A stretch of DNA of 36,245 nucleotides, from NCBI GenBank assembly GCA_025980465.1, contig JAICXJ010000031.1, forward strand, positions 1 through 36,245, written 5' to 3'. The stretch comes from Frankiales bacterium. Lineage in GTDB: Bacteria > Actinomycetota > Actinomycetes > JAFAQI01. Under the pieces are notes generated by a model, which was not told the origin of the DNA, made no database searches, and saw only the letters and a program-made list of their open reading frames with translations. Position numbers and translations under genes: made by a program. Position 1 is the stretch's first letter; every line of letters begins with the position of its first letter. Below, piece after piece: positions 1 to 8,199 of this stretch.

Positions 1-1
1 C

Positions 2-961
2 GACGCCAACAACGGCGGCGCGGTGCTCTGGCAACACCTGTTCTGGTTCTTCGGCCATCCCGAGGTCTACATCGTCGCGATCCCGTTCTTCGGGATCATC
101 ACCGAGGTGATCCCGGTCTTCAGCCGCAAGCCGTTGTTCGGATACAAGGGGATCATCTTCGCTACGGTCGCGATCTCCGGACTGTCGATCACCGTGTGGG
201 CCCACCACATGTTCGCCACCGGGGCCGTGCTGCTGCCGTTCTTCTCGATGATGAGCTTCCTGATTGCCGTGCCGACCGGGGTGAAGTTCTTCAACTGGAT
301 CGGCACGATGTGGCGCGGCGCGATCTCGTTCGACACCGCGATGCTGTTCGCGATCGGCTTCCTCATCACGTTCCTGCTCGGTGGTCTCACCGGGGTGCTG
401 CTGGCATCGCCGCCGATCGACTTCCACGTGACCGACTCCTACTTCGTGGTGGCTCACTTCCACTATGTGCTGTTCGGAACTGTCGTGTTCGCGATGTTCT
501 CCGGCTTCTACTTCTGGTGGCCGAAGTTCACCGGCACGATGCTCGACGAACGACTCGGGAAGATCCATTTCTGGACCCTCTTTGTCGGCTTCCATACGAC
601 GTTCCTGGTGCAGCACTGGCTAGGGGTCGAAGGCATGCCGAGGCGATACGCCGACTATCTGCCGTCCGACGGTTGGACGACGCTCAACGATGTGTCGACG
701 ATCGGCGCCTACATCCTCGGGTTGTCGATGCTGCCGTTCTTCTACAACGCCTGGCGTTCGTGGGTCGGGAAGAACGAACGGGTCATCGGCGACGATCCGT
801 GGGGTTACGGAAACTCCCTCGAGTGGGCGACCTCGTGCCCACCGCCAAGGCACAACTTCACTTCCATCCCGCGGATCCGATCGGAGCGGCCGGCCTTCGA
901 CCTGCACTACCCACACCTGGTCGGCCCGGCTCACGAGCCAGTCAGGCTGGAGCAGCCCTAG
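2..961 (+). CDS. ctaD: Cytochrome c oxidase subunit I, C-terminal part (5' end outside window)
   Basis: This is the C-terminal 319 residues of the heme-copper oxidase catalytic subunit, which reduces O2 at the heme a3/CuB centre and pumps protons in the cytoplasmic membrane. The frame is open to the window edge, so the start lies upstream. Counting from the first visible residue, the motif [10 protein letters not shown] carries a CuB histidine (H19) and its cross-linked tyrosine (Y23). WAHHMF gives the other two CuB ligands (H68, H69), and HFHYVL gives the heme a3 and heme a ligands (H152, H154). Several hydrophobic helices follow, then a soluble tail with the usual [15 protein letters not shown] motif. 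All metal ligands expected in this part are intact. The TAG stop lies tail to tail with metE, sharing the bases CTAG. Confidence 0.96.
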   Translation, partial: DANNGGAVLWQHLFWFFGHPEVYIVAIPFFGIITEVIPVFSRKPLFGYKGIIFATVAISGLSITVWAHHMFATGAVLLPFFSMMSFLIAVPTGVKFFNWIGTMWRGAISFDTAMLFAIGFLITFLLGGLTGVLLASPPIDFHVTDSYFVVAHFHYVLFGTVVFAMFSGFYFWWPKFTGTMLDERLGKIHFWTLFVGFHTTFLVQHWLGVEGMPRRYADYLPSDGWTTLNDVSTIGAYILGLSMLPFFYNAWRSWVGKNERVIGDDPWGYGNSLEWATSCPPPRHNFTSIPRIRSERPAFDLHYPHLVGPAHEPVRLEQP

Positions 962-3354
962 GTTGATCCAGCGCGGCGGGGCCACCGAGTACGACGGACA
1001 GCGAGGCGCCGCCTGTCATCGGCCATCTCGGCGCGCACCTCTCGAGCTGCCGTCACCATGTTGCCCAGCGCCTCAGTGACCTGAGCTTCGGTGCGTGTCT
1101 TCAGGCCACAGTCCGGGTTGACCCACAACCGTGACGCTGGCACGTGTTTGACCGCTTCGCGCAGCAGACCCGCGATCTCGGCGGCAGCCGGCACGCGGGG
1201 AGCGTGAATGTCATACACACCCGGTCCGAGGCCGTAGCTCACGCCTGGTTGCCGGAGGTTCCAGCGTGCATGCGTGTGAGATCGTGCGGCCTCCAAACTG
1301 ATCACGTCCACGTCGAGTTCGGCGATCGCGTCGAGGATGTCGTCGAAGTCGGCGTAACACATGTGTGTGTGAATCTGGGTGTCGTCACGCACGCCAGCCG
1401 TGGCAAGCCGGAACGCATCGACCGCCCATCGCAGATACGCGGGTCGTGCGACCGCTTGCAACGGTAGGGTTTCACGTAGGCCTGGTTCGTCGACCTGGAT
1501 GATTGCGATGCCTGAGCGCTCGAGGTCGCAGATCTCGTCACGCAGTACCAGCGCCACCTGCCTGGCCGTCTCGACGATCGGCTGGTCATCGCGGACAAAC
1601 GACCAGGCCAGCATGGTGACCGGCCCGGTCAACATCCCCTTGACAGGAAGACGGGTCAGACGCTGGGCATGGGTCGTCCAGCGCACGGTCATGGGTTTTG
1701 TGCGCGACACGTCTCCGGCGAGAATCGGCGGTCGAACGCAGCGAGTTCCGTAGGACTGGACCCAGCCCTGCTCTGTCACAACGAAGCCATCGAGCTGCTC
1801 CGCGAAGTACTGCACCATGTCGTTCCGCTCGGGTTCGCCGTGCACGAGTACGTCTAGCCCGATCTCCTCCTGGAGCGCGATGACGTGGTCAATCTCAGCG
1901 CCGACAAGGCGCTCGTACTGCTCGACGGTGATCGAGGCGCGGCGCAGCCTGGCGCGAGCTGTTCGCAACTCCGGCGTCTGCGGGAATGAGCCGATGGTCG
2001 TCGTGGGCAGGAGCGGAAGATCGAGGCGCGACCTCTGGACAGCCACGCGGTCGGTCCCGTGATGGTGACGCCGCAAATCCTGTGCAGTGATAGCGGCTAC
2101 CCGGTCACGAACGGCGTCGACGTGGGCCGACGGGTCTCGGCGACGGGCGGCAAGCCGGCGTTGGTTGGCGACGACATGTGGGTTGGCGTCGAATCCGCCG
2201 CTCGCCAGCCGCGCGACGGTGACAACCTCGATGAGCTTTTGCTCGGCGAACGCCAACCACGACCGGACCGTCGATGGCAGGTGTGACTCCTGCTCGATAT
2301 CGAGCGGCACGTGCAGAAGGGAACTCGACGTGGAGACCACGAGTTCGTTTGCTTGGCCTTTTAGTTCCTGCACTGTGCTGATCGACCGGGCGAGGTCGTT
2401 GATCCACACGTTGCGTCCGTCGACCAGCCCAGCGACGAGACGCTTTCCTGGTAGGCCACCGCCTGCGGTGAGCAGGTCAAGGTTCCGACGGCTTGACTCG
2501 GTGAAGTCGAGCGCGACGCCATCGACCGGGGCGGCGCGCAGGAGCGGCAGCGCGGTGTCCGCAGCCCCGAAGTAGGTGGCGATCAGCAGTCTCGGACGGG
2601 ATGAGCTGGCCGACAGGTACTCGAAGGCGTCACGTGCGGCCTGCAGCACCTGGGCGGCAGGATCGGCGATCAGGATCGGCTCGTCGATCTGCACCCACGG
2701 CGCGCCGGCTTCCGCCAGCCGCGCCAGCAACTCTCTATAGACGGGGAGAAGGCGCGGGAGCAAATCCAGTGGCCCGAACTCGGAGGCGACTCCTGGTGCC
2801 CGTTTGGCAAGCTGCAAAAACGTCACCGGCCCGAGCAGCACCGGCCGCGGCTGGAGTCCCAGCCGCCGGGCTTCGCCAACCTCAACGACGGGCTTGTCGG
2901 CGTTGAGTCGAAAGGCCGTGTCCGGTCTGAGTTCGGGGATGAGGAAGTGATAGTTCGTGTCGAACCACTTGGTCATCTCCAACGGGGCCGCCGTAGCGGT
3001 GCCGCGAGCCATCGCGAAGTACTCGTCGAGCTCAGGGCGGTGGGACTCGGTCGATGTCATCGAGGTCGGGCGAGCGACCTGATGTCGTTCGGGGACGGCG
3101 CCGAGCAGCTGGATCATGTCCGCGACGTGGTCGTAAAACGAGAAGTCGTTGACGGGCACCTCGGTGATTCCGGCGGCTCTGAGCGTTCGCCAGGTCTCAC
3201 GACGCAGGGTGACCCCTGTAGCGCGTAGCTCATCACCCGACACCGCACCGGTCCAGAAGCCTTCGGTCGCCCATTTGAGCTCGCGCCGTCGCCCGATTCG
3301 CGGATAGCCGAGAACGGTTGCGCTGATGGGATGTGGTTGAACGTTCGATGACAC
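958..3354 (-). CDS. metE: Cobalamin-independent methionine synthase MetE
   Basis: This 798-residue protein is 5-methyltetrahydropteroyltri-glutamate--homocysteine methyltransferase, the last step of methionine synthesis without B12. The N-terminal repeat begins with the family motif [19 protein letters not shown]. The C-terminal catalytic barrel holds the zinc ligands: HMC in [10 protein letters not shown] (H664, C666), a glutamate in [10 protein letters not shown], and C749 in [11 protein letters not shown]. Length is slightly above the usual 750-770. The start is GTG with only a weak ribosome site. It lies 17 bp after the universal stress protein stop, so it is probably the last gene of the four-gene operon 5771-958. 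No cobalamin riboswitch is visible directly upstream, unlike many actinobacterial metE genes. MetE is oxidation-sensitive in enterobacteria, which may fit its stress-gene neighbours (inference). Confidence 0.96.
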   Translation of the reverse strand: MSSNVQPHPISATVLGYPRIGRRRELKWATEGFWTGAVSGDELRATGVTLRRETWRTLRAAGITEVPVNDFSFYDHVADMIQLLGAVPERHQVARPTSMTSTESHRPELDEYFAMARGTATAAPLEMTKWFDTNYHFLIPELRPDTAFRLNADKPVVEVGEARRLGLQPRPVLLGPVTFLQLAKRAPGVASEFGPLDLLPRLLPVYRELLARLAEAGAPWVQIDEPILIADPAAQVLQAARDAFEYLSASSSRPRLLIATYFGAADTALPLLRAAPVDGVALDFTESSRRNLDLLTAGGGLPGKRLVAGLVDGRNVWINDLARSISTVQELKGQANELVVSTSSSLLHVPLDIEQESHLPSTVRSWLAFAEQKLIEVVTVARLASGGFDANPHVVANQRRLAARRRDPSAHVDAVRDRVAAITAQDLRRHHHGTDRVAVQRSRLDLPLLPTTTIGSFPQTPELRTARARLRRASITVEQYERLVGAEIDHVIALQEEIGLDVLVHGEPERNDMVQYFAEQLDGFVVTEQGWVQSYGTRCVRPPILAGDVSRTKPMTVRWTTHAQRLTRLPVKGMLTGPVTMLAWSFVRDDQPIVETARQVALVLRDEICDLERSGIAIIQVDEPGLRETLPLQAVARPAYLRWAVDAFRLATAGVRDDTQIHTHMCYADFDDILDAIAELDVDVISLEAARSHTHARWNLRQPGVSYGLGPGVYDIHAPRVPAAAEIAGLLREAVKHVPASRLWVNPDCGLKTRTEAQVTEALGNMVTAAREVRAEMADDRRRLAVRRTRWPRRAGST

Positions 3355-3371
3355 GAATTCTCGATTGAAGG

Positions 3372-3863
3372 CTAGGAACGGACTACGAGGCCGGTGTCGG
3401 CCGCAGTCAGGTGTCCGTCAAAGCAGTGCGTCGGGACAACCACGACGGGACAGGTCGCGTGAGCCACACATCGGTGGCTGACCGAGCCGAGCAGGCTTCC
3501 AACAAATCCGCCGCGGCGACGGCTGCCGACGACAAGTAGATCGGCGCCGGCGGCGGCGTTGAGAAGCACGGTAACGGGGTGGCCTTGCACAACCTTGCGG
3601 CTGATGTCGATGTCCTCCGCGGGCACCGCAGCAACAGCGTCCCTTAGGCATTTCTCGCCGGACGCTAGGGGGTCCAAGACGACCGGCAACAATCCGCCGT
3701 CCCAACCTCCGGGCGTCTGCCAGGCATAGACCGCAACTACTCGTGCCTCGCGAAGTCGTGCCTCACCGACGGCGAAGCCCAGGGCGAGTGCCGATCCCGC
3801 CGAGCCGTCGACACCGACCACGATCAACTCGCGTGGACCCTCATGGTCGGTTTCCGCGGTCAC
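3372..3863 (-). CDS. Universal stress protein, UspA family
   Basis: This is a single-domain UspA protein of 163 residues, likely a cytoplasmic nucleotide-binding stress protein. The N-terminal strand IVVGVDGSAGSALAL (residues 14-28) contains the conserved VGVDGS. The C-terminal half has VVGSRRRGGFVGSLLGSVS (111-129), the ATP-binding loop, then CPVVVVP. In the usual G-x2-G-x9-G-S pattern the second glycine is arginine here (R116); related actinobacterial proteins often read GSRGRGG, so nucleotide binding may be altered. The GTG start overlaps the stop of the upstream DyP-like gene by four bases (GTGA), indicating translational coupling. metE follows 17 bp later. Confidence 0.93.
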   Translation of the reverse strand: MTAETDHEGPRELIVVGVDGSAGSALALGFAVGEARLREARVVAVYAWQTPGGWDGGLLPVVLDPLASGEKCLRDAVAAVPAEDIDISRKVVQGHPVTVLLNAAAGADLLVVGSRRRGGFVGSLLGSVSHRCVAHATCPVVVVPTHCFDGHLTAADTGLVVRS

Positions 3864-5215
3864 AGCAGCTCGACAAGGGGGAAGGAGCGATGCGCCCGAG
3901 GCGGCAGCAGGTAGTTCTGTCGGTGCGTGGTGACGAGCATCTTGGTAAATCCGAGATCCTCGTCGCGCAGGTCGTGCTGTGCCTTGAGGTCCTGGCTGTC
4001 CATCTCTCGACGCATCGTCTCGAAGTGCTGACCGGAGGGCCCGAACCCGACGAAGTGCACGCCAGCGCGATGGGTCGCCGAGACCGGACCGTCGGCCCAG
4101 AAGCCGAAGGGATTTTCCACAGTGTCGAAGTCCTGGCGCAGGAAGAAGACGGTGCCCTTGGACAACTTCTGGCCGTATGCCGTAGTCGTGTCCTCCTCGA
4201 GACGCGAGAGAAACTGCATCTGCTCGTTGTGTCCGACTAGCTTGAACGCCGCGGCGTCGTTGTCGCGCTGCGCTTTAAACGTCGAGGACGCCGGCGACTG
4301 GTCAGGTGTGAGGACTTCGTCGGTCTCAGTTCGGCGGGGATGAAACATGCGCTGTAGCCGTTGTTGCGGGCTGAACTCGTACCACCGCTGCAGGTCGAGG
4401 GCGATATGCGACAAGTGCATCGCGGTCCCATTGGCGAAGTAGCTGTCCGGCGTCTGGTCGGTGTAGCCGGGCAGCGTCTCGAAGCTCGGAAGGTTGCCTG
4501 CGGCGAGCCCATGGACATGGCTGGAGGTGAAACCCATGAACAGCATGGCGCCGGCCGGGATCCTGTCCGCGCCGGGTATTCCGAGTCGCTGCCCGAGGAG
4601 TTTGGGCATACTGCGCCCGGCGAAGCCGCGACGCATCGATGTGATCGTTAGCAGATCACCAACGTAGGCATCCTCGGAGGGGATGCCGTTGAGTAGTTGT
4701 TCACCGGGCTGGAACAACACCCGGACGACATCTTCGATGTGGTCGCGGTAGTCGCTCTTGAAATGGAAGCAGATCTCGTTGTTCTCGAGCACGAGGTCGG
4801 TGGGGTCCATCGGGAACCGGACGCTGTCGATGAGGGCAGGTTTGCCTTCGCTGCCGGCCATCGCGGACCTGGGCAGATATTCTTCGGTAAGCTTGTCCGG
4901 GATACGTCGCCGGAAGTACGGCGCGCCATAGGCGACCTGGATGAAGATGCCGCTTGGTGCGAGTGGGTAGACGTTTTCGATCTCGCTCAGCGCTGTGGTG
5001 AGCCTGCGTTGGGCGCGCAGGAGTGTCACGCGATCATCCACGTCGAACGCCAGCCGTGCGGTTACGACGGCATGCCATAGCGGGACGACCGCGACCGGTA
5101 CGTCCTGATGCAGTTCTTCGGTGATTCCGGGCAACTCGTACTGCGTTAGGGGAGGATCGACCTGCACCCGCTTCGCGTAGTCGACGACCGTTGTCCAGTC
5201 GAACGCCTCGCTCAT
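3860..5215 (-). CDS. Conserved protein distantly resembling DyP-type peroxidases
   Basis: This is a 451-residue soluble-looking protein with no obvious signal peptide or membrane helix. The C-terminal part reads GPVSATHRAGVHFVGFGPSG and continues HFETMRREMD, which resembles the end of the DyP peroxidase fold, where a conserved strand and helix pack against heme. The very end, THRQNYLLPPRAHRSFPL, looks like a family-specific motif. The canonical DyP GxxDG motif is not found, so heme binding and peroxidase activity cannot be asserted. I recall similar actinobacterial proteins of unknown function. The ATG start has a good ribosome site (ACGGAGG) seven bases upstream, and it lies 31 bp after the OsmC-like gene. 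Neighbouring OsmC and Usp genes suggest a role in oxidative or general stress (inference). Confidence 0.6.
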   Translation of the reverse strand: MSEAFDWTTVVDYAKRVQVDPPLTQYELPGITEELHQDVPVAVVPLWHAVVTARLAFDVDDRVTLLRAQRRLTTALSEIENVYPLAPSGIFIQVAYGAPYFRRRIPDKLTEEYLPRSAMAGSEGKPALIDSVRFPMDPTDLVLENNEICFHFKSDYRDHIEDVVRVLFQPGEQLLNGIPSEDAYVGDLLTITSMRRGFAGRSMPKLLGQRLGIPGADRIPAGAMLFMGFTSSHVHGLAAGNLPSFETLPGYTDQTPDSYFANGTAMHLSHIALDLQRWYEFSPQQRLQRMFHPRRTETDEVLTPDQSPASSTFKAQRDNDAAAFKLVGHNEQMQFLSRLEEDTTTAYGQKLSKGTVFFLRQDFDTVENPFGFWADGPVSATHRAGVHFVGFGPSGQHFETMRREMDSQDLKAQHDLRDEDLGFTKMLVTTHRQNYLLPPRAHRSFPLVELL

Positions 5216-5246
5216 GATCGGCCTCCGTTCATGTTGTTTCGGTTCG

Positions 5247-5771
5247 TCACGAACCCAGCAGGACGCCGAGCGCGAGAAGAGTGAGGCTGAGCGCCCCGAT
5301 CACCGCTCGGAGGGCGCCGGCGTTGCCGGCCTCGCGACGAACACGTTCTGAAAAGTCTGAATCGACTGGCTCGACAAGCGCTTGTTGGCGCGTGCGGCCC
5401 AGCCGTCGAGCCTGAGCGATGCCGCAGACGGTGGTGACGACAAGGACGGCTGCGATCGCTATGGAGGCGATCAGCGGACCGCTCCGGGAGCGGGCGGAGA
5501 GCAAGCTGGCACCGATCCCAAGAGCCACGACAAGAGCCGCCGAACTCACCGTGACATCTGCGCCCGTGAACAGACGTGAAACCGGGCACAGGTCCGCTGC
5601 CTCGGCGACGGCCGACTGGAATTCAGCCTCCCCAAGGCCGGACACGAGAGCACGAACCTCAAGAGTCGAGCTGACGATGGTTGGGCGACTGTCGATCTCG
5701 TCGAGGGCGAGAGTCGCCGAGACAGTCAGCCGTTCCCAGCCGGTTCGAGCGGTTCGTTCCGCGAACCTCAA
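5247..5771 (-). CDS. OsmC C-terminal half fused to a membrane tail
   Basis: This 174-residue protein has two unlike halves. Residues 1-78 match the second half of an OsmC/Ohr-type peroxiredoxin: ERTARTGWERLTVSATLALDE, then STLEVRALVSGLGEAEF, then the CPVSR motif with the second catalytic cysteine (C62). The N-terminal beta-rich half and the first catalytic cysteine are absent. Residues 78-174 form about three hydrophobic segments (78-93, 99-118, 152-172) that are not part of OsmC. The start is TTG, preceded by AGGGAG at good spacing, with an in-frame stop just upstream, so the missing half is not simply unannotated. No OsmC N-terminus was seen in another frame within 200 bp. It is the first gene of the operon that runs to metE. 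Peroxidase activity is unlikely with one cysteine; it may be a decayed or repurposed gene. Confidence 0.7.
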   Translation of the reverse strand: MRFAERTARTGWERLTVSATLALDEIDSRPTIVSSTLEVRALVSGLGEAEFQSAVAEAADLCPVSRLFTGADVTVSSAALVVALGIGASLLSARSRSGPLIASIAIAAVLVVTTVCGIAQARRLGRTRQQALVEPVDSDFSERVRREAGNAGALRAVIGALSLTLLALGVLLGS

Positions 5772-5849
5772 TGGGTCTCCCTACGTTGATCAGCCCGTTA
5801 GCCGAGCCCAGCCCCGCGCTCTACGCCATTGGTATCAACGAGTTTAGAT

Positions 5850-5880
5850 CATAAAAACAAGAGGTGGGAAGAAATCCCAC
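5850..5880 (-). terminator. Intrinsic terminator after the ferredoxin/STAS genes
   Basis: Read on the minus strand, a 6-bp perfect stem (GTGGGA/TCCCAC, 5864-5869 with 5875-5880) with a 5-base loop is followed by the T-rich tract CTCTTGTTTTTATG. This is a classical Rho-independent layout, rare in such GC-rich DNA. It lies about 105 bp downstream of the STAS-like gene and upstream of the OsmC-like gene, so it separates two minus-strand operons. Confidence 0.65.
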
Positions 5881-5985
5881 GACGGATTTGTCCGGCGCGG
5901 AGCCCTTGTGTTCGTCAAGGCCTGGGAACCGGAATCGTCGCGTGCGGGTGCTACTTGGCGAGCGGATCGCTCCTAGGCGAATCAA

Positions 5986-6471
5986 TTAGGCGCTTCGGGT
6001 GGTGCGGGAGGATGTGAGGCCCTGCCGCCGGCGGTCCCGGAACCCGACCGCGACCCAAGCTGCGGACATGAGATCGATGAGGCCTCTCAGCGCTGCGGCC
6101 GAGGTGTACAGCCGCAGACGCGTTTGGCCGGTATGGCCATCGAGTAGGCGCAGCCAACGGCGGGCACGGACAATGGCGGCACGGGCACTTTCACCAGAAC
6201 GGATGACACCGAGCCACTGGTGTCGTGACAGGCAGGCTTGTCGTGCCACGTCCAGTTCGTGTTGAGCCTCCGGGGAAAGCATTCCGAGATTACGCAGGTC
6301 GATAACGAGGGCGGGGTAGCGGGCGAAGGCATCACCGTCGATAACCGACCGGCACAGAAAGATGACGCTCCGAGCGTGTACGACTCCGCTGATGACGGCG
6401 ACGTCCCTCGCACCCGTAACCGTCAGCATTACCCGCGTTCTGTCCTCGCTTTCGCGGACACCGCCGGTCAC
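5986..6471 (-). CDS. STAS-like protein
   Basis: This 161-residue protein has a central stretch, ALVIDLRNLGMLSPEAQHEL followed by DVARQACLSRHQWLGVI (about residues 54-90). It matches the strand-turn-helix-strand core of STAS domains such as anti-sigma-factor antagonists. In true antagonists a phosphorylatable serine starts the helix; here a serine is present in MLSPEAQ but its alignment is uncertain. A basic C-terminal region (RRWLRLLDG, then FRDRRRQG) is outside the core. The GTG start overlaps the ferredoxin stop by four bases, with GAGGA upstream, so the two genes are co-transcribed and end at the terminator near 5864. A role in sigma-factor or stress control is inferred only from the fold. 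Confidence 0.55.
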   Translation of the reverse strand: MTGGVRESEDRTRVMLTVTGARDVAVISGVVHARSVIFLCRSVIDGDAFARYPALVIDLRNLGMLSPEAQHELDVARQACLSRHQWLGVIRSGESARAAIVRARRWLRLLDGHTGQTRLRLYTSAAALRGLIDLMSAAWVAVGFRDRRRQGLTSSRTTRSA

Positions 6472-6821
6472 GATTCCTCGACGGTGCGTGGCGCATGGCT
6501 GGCGACGAGCGGCGCGTCGACGCCGACTCTGCCGAGTTTGGCGGCACCTGCGGGGGAGCCGAGAGCCTCCTCACGTCCCGGCAGCACGTCGGTGAAGAAG
6601 CGCGCGTTGTCCTCGGTGTAGGCGGTCAGCTGGGTTGGAAGATCGTCCTCGTAGTAGATCGCTTCTACCGGACAGACTGGTTCACAGGCACCGCAGTCGA
6701 CACATTCGTCTGGGTGGATGTAGAGGGCACGAGCGCCTTCGTAGATGCAGTCAACGGGACACTCGTCGACGCATGCTCGGTCGAGGACGTCAACGCACGG
6801 TTCAGCTATGACATAGGTCAC
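6468..6821 (-). CDS. fdxA: 7Fe ferredoxin (3Fe-4S/4Fe-4S), FdxA/FdxC type
   Basis: This 117-residue ferredoxin has the full set of cluster cysteines: C9, C17, C21 and C25 in the first motif, and C40, C43, C46 and C50 in ECVDCGACEPVC. By family precedent C9, C17 and C50 hold the 3Fe-4S cluster, and C21, C40, C43 and C46 the 4Fe-4S cluster. Residues 51-105 match the usual C-terminal segment (YYEDDLPTQLTAYTEDNARFF), which ends about 10 residues beyond the typical 107. It is a low-potential electron carrier in the cytoplasm. The start is GTG with AAAGGTG upstream. It overlaps the STAS-like gene downstream. In mycobacteria, fdxA belongs to the hypoxia/NO regulon; no such operator was recognised here. 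Confidence 0.94.
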   Translation of the reverse strand: MTYVIAEPCVDVLDRACVDECPVDCIYEGARALYIHPDECVDCGACEPVCPVEAIYYEDDLPTQLTAYTEDNARFFTDVLPGREEALGSPAGAAKLGRVGVDAPLVASHAPRTVEES

Positions 6822-7063
6822 GCGTAGGCACCTTTCGTGAACGCGTAACAGCCTGGGCTACCCGCGTTCTCCCAACGTGTGACGCACGCCCATCGGCGAC
6901 GAGACCGTTGAGATGGAGCGGCGCAGTGTTGACGTGTAGGTCGGTTGGTTGAGTGACCTCTGCGCCCACCGGAAGTTTCCTCAGGTGAGCCGGCGAGCCC
7001 TGCGGCACGACGGTCGGCCCACGGGTCGATGGGCGGAGGGTCGAGGACGTTCGTATTGGTCAT
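6818..7063 (-). CDS. Small ORF upstream of ferredoxin, doubtful
   Basis: This is an 81-residue frame starting ATG (MTNTNVLDPPPIDPWADRR). Its stop overlaps the ferredoxin GTG by four bases, the style used by real gene pairs in this window. However, from about residue 25 the codon use becomes poor at third positions. A neighbouring frame (7008-6802) reads more naturally there (KLPVGAEVTQPTDLHVNTAP), with G/C-rich third positions. This could be a short gene with a frameshift near 6990-7000, or just leader sequence. I do not recognise either product. Confidence 0.25.
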   Translation of the reverse strand: MTNTNVLDPPPIDPWADRRAAGLAGSPEETSGGRRGHSTNRPTRQHCAAPSQRSRRRWACVTRWENAGSPGCYAFTKGAYA

Positions 7064-7147
7064 AGCGCGTTACTCTCAAGCGAACCGTAGAAACAATCTG
7101 ACTCAGTAATACTAGCCCCCCACACGCTGCTCATGCATGCAGGAGAT

Positions 7148-7226
7148 CTCGGTAGCCCCCCGCCTAGAATCGACGTTTGGCGTATAACCAGGTAGGGTCG
7201 TTTCTACCGAGCCGGTCCTAGACCGG
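7148..7226 (+). promoter_or_regulatory. Putative promoter/operator region of the hemerythrin-like gene
   Basis: Three elements are packed here. CTCGGTAG (7148-7155) and CTACCGAG (7204-7211) are exact 8-bp inverted repeats 48 bp apart. A -10-like TATAAC sits at 7183-7188 between them. A 15-bp palindrome, CCGGTC-CTA-GACCGG (7212-7226), abuts the proposed GTG start at 7227. Such an arrangement would let a bound repressor block initiation, but no regulator is identified. The preceding 7080-7130 is AT-rich for this genome and could hold the divergent ferredoxin promoter. Confidence 0.35.
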
Positions 7227-8021
7227 GTGCCGGCTTCGGCTGGCGAGGAGCTGAGCCGATTGTCCAAGTCCGCCAGCGCCGAGGTCCGTCCAGTCAGGTT
7301 CGGGCAGTACCAGAACGACCAGGGCACGCTGTCCCGCTTCCCCAGCAGCCAGGCCGGCCGACCTGATGCTTCCAGTTGTCGCCTCGATGACGAGCAGAGC
7401 GTTCTGCTATGGCAGGCCTGCGCCTACGCCCAGGATCTGATCGACGCGATCGCCTCGAACCACGATGCGGACGCCGCCCGCCGGGCGCTGTTGATGTTCG
7501 TCCACTCTTACCTACTTCCCTACCTGCATTTCGAGGAGTGGGCGTTCTTCGACCGGACAACTCCCGATGCACGCCTAAGCCGGCTGCAGCTCCTCGATCA
7601 CGACCGCATCCGCCTCGCCGCGGACACCATTGAAGTCACCGTCTCCCGCACTCAACTCGTGCTGGCCGTGCAGTCCCTAGTGGATTGTCTGGGCCGGCAT
7701 ATCGGGCGAGAGCAAGAATGGATGAGTGATTCCGATCTACCGGATCGGGTGCCGATCCCGGATGCGGCTCGGTGGACGCCGCCGCTGCTCGGCGATCGGA
7801 TCGACCTCGACTGGCTGTCCGCCGATGAGCGCGACCTCCTTGTGCTCGACCGGTTGCAGCGGATGCGGCCTGGTGCAGTCGTGAGATTGCGTGCAAGTGC
7901 TGACCTGCATGGCCTGTGGTGTCGACACCATGCCCGCAGCCCAGGAACACACATGTGGGTCTACGAGCAGACCGGTCCGCGCGACTGGCTGGTGCGGGTA
8001 ACTCGACGCGGGGGCGACTGA
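7227..8021 (+). CDS. Hemerythrin-like domain plus DUF2249 protein
   Basis: This is a 264-residue two-domain protein. Residues about 60-170 look like a hemerythrin/HHE four-helix bundle, with candidate iron ligands in LHFEEWAFF (H101, E103/E104), LLDHDRIRL (H125) and GRHIGREQEW (H158, E162/E164). Residues about 192-260 match DUF2249: LDWLSADERDLLVLDRLQ, then PGAVVRLRASADLHGLW and WVYEQTGPRDWLVRV. The same pair of domains occurs in proteins linked to nitric oxide or oxygen sensing and iron-sulfur repair. The first 50 residues are low in structure and the GTG at 7227 lacks a good ribosome site, so the true start could be further in. It is transcribed divergently from the ferredoxin genes and lies 178 bp before the pentose-phosphate operon. 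Confidence 0.65.
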   Translation: MPASAGEELSRLSKSASAEVRPVRFGQYQNDQGTLSRFPSSQAGRPDASSCRLDDEQSVLLWQACAYAQDLIDAIASNHDADAARRALLMFVHSYLLPYLHFEEWAFFDRTTPDARLSRLQLLDHDRIRLAADTIEVTVSRTQLVLAVQSLVDCLGRHIGREQEWMSDSDLPDRVPIPDAARWTPPLLGDRIDLDWLSADERDLLVLDRLQRMRPGAVVRLRASADLHGLWCRHHARSPGTHMWVYEQTGPRDWLVRVTRRGGD

Positions 8022-8199
8022 TCGTGACCGCGGTCGAAAGCAGCGCCGACCGCGTGGGCCGAACTCGGGAGCCGGTGACACGCCCAGCGGATCCGCCGTC
8101 GCCCCTGTGCTGGATGCGGCGAGCCGCGGGCGGTTTGCGAACTGCACCATCGACGTACCGGAAGCAAGGACCTGTCCGGCACTGCAAAGGAGACCGCAC

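Noticed and set aside
5212-5589. Minus-strand frame overlapping the OsmC-like gene in another frame
   Set aside because: It is rich in Arg/Ser with no motif, a typical shadow of the real gene at 5247-5771.
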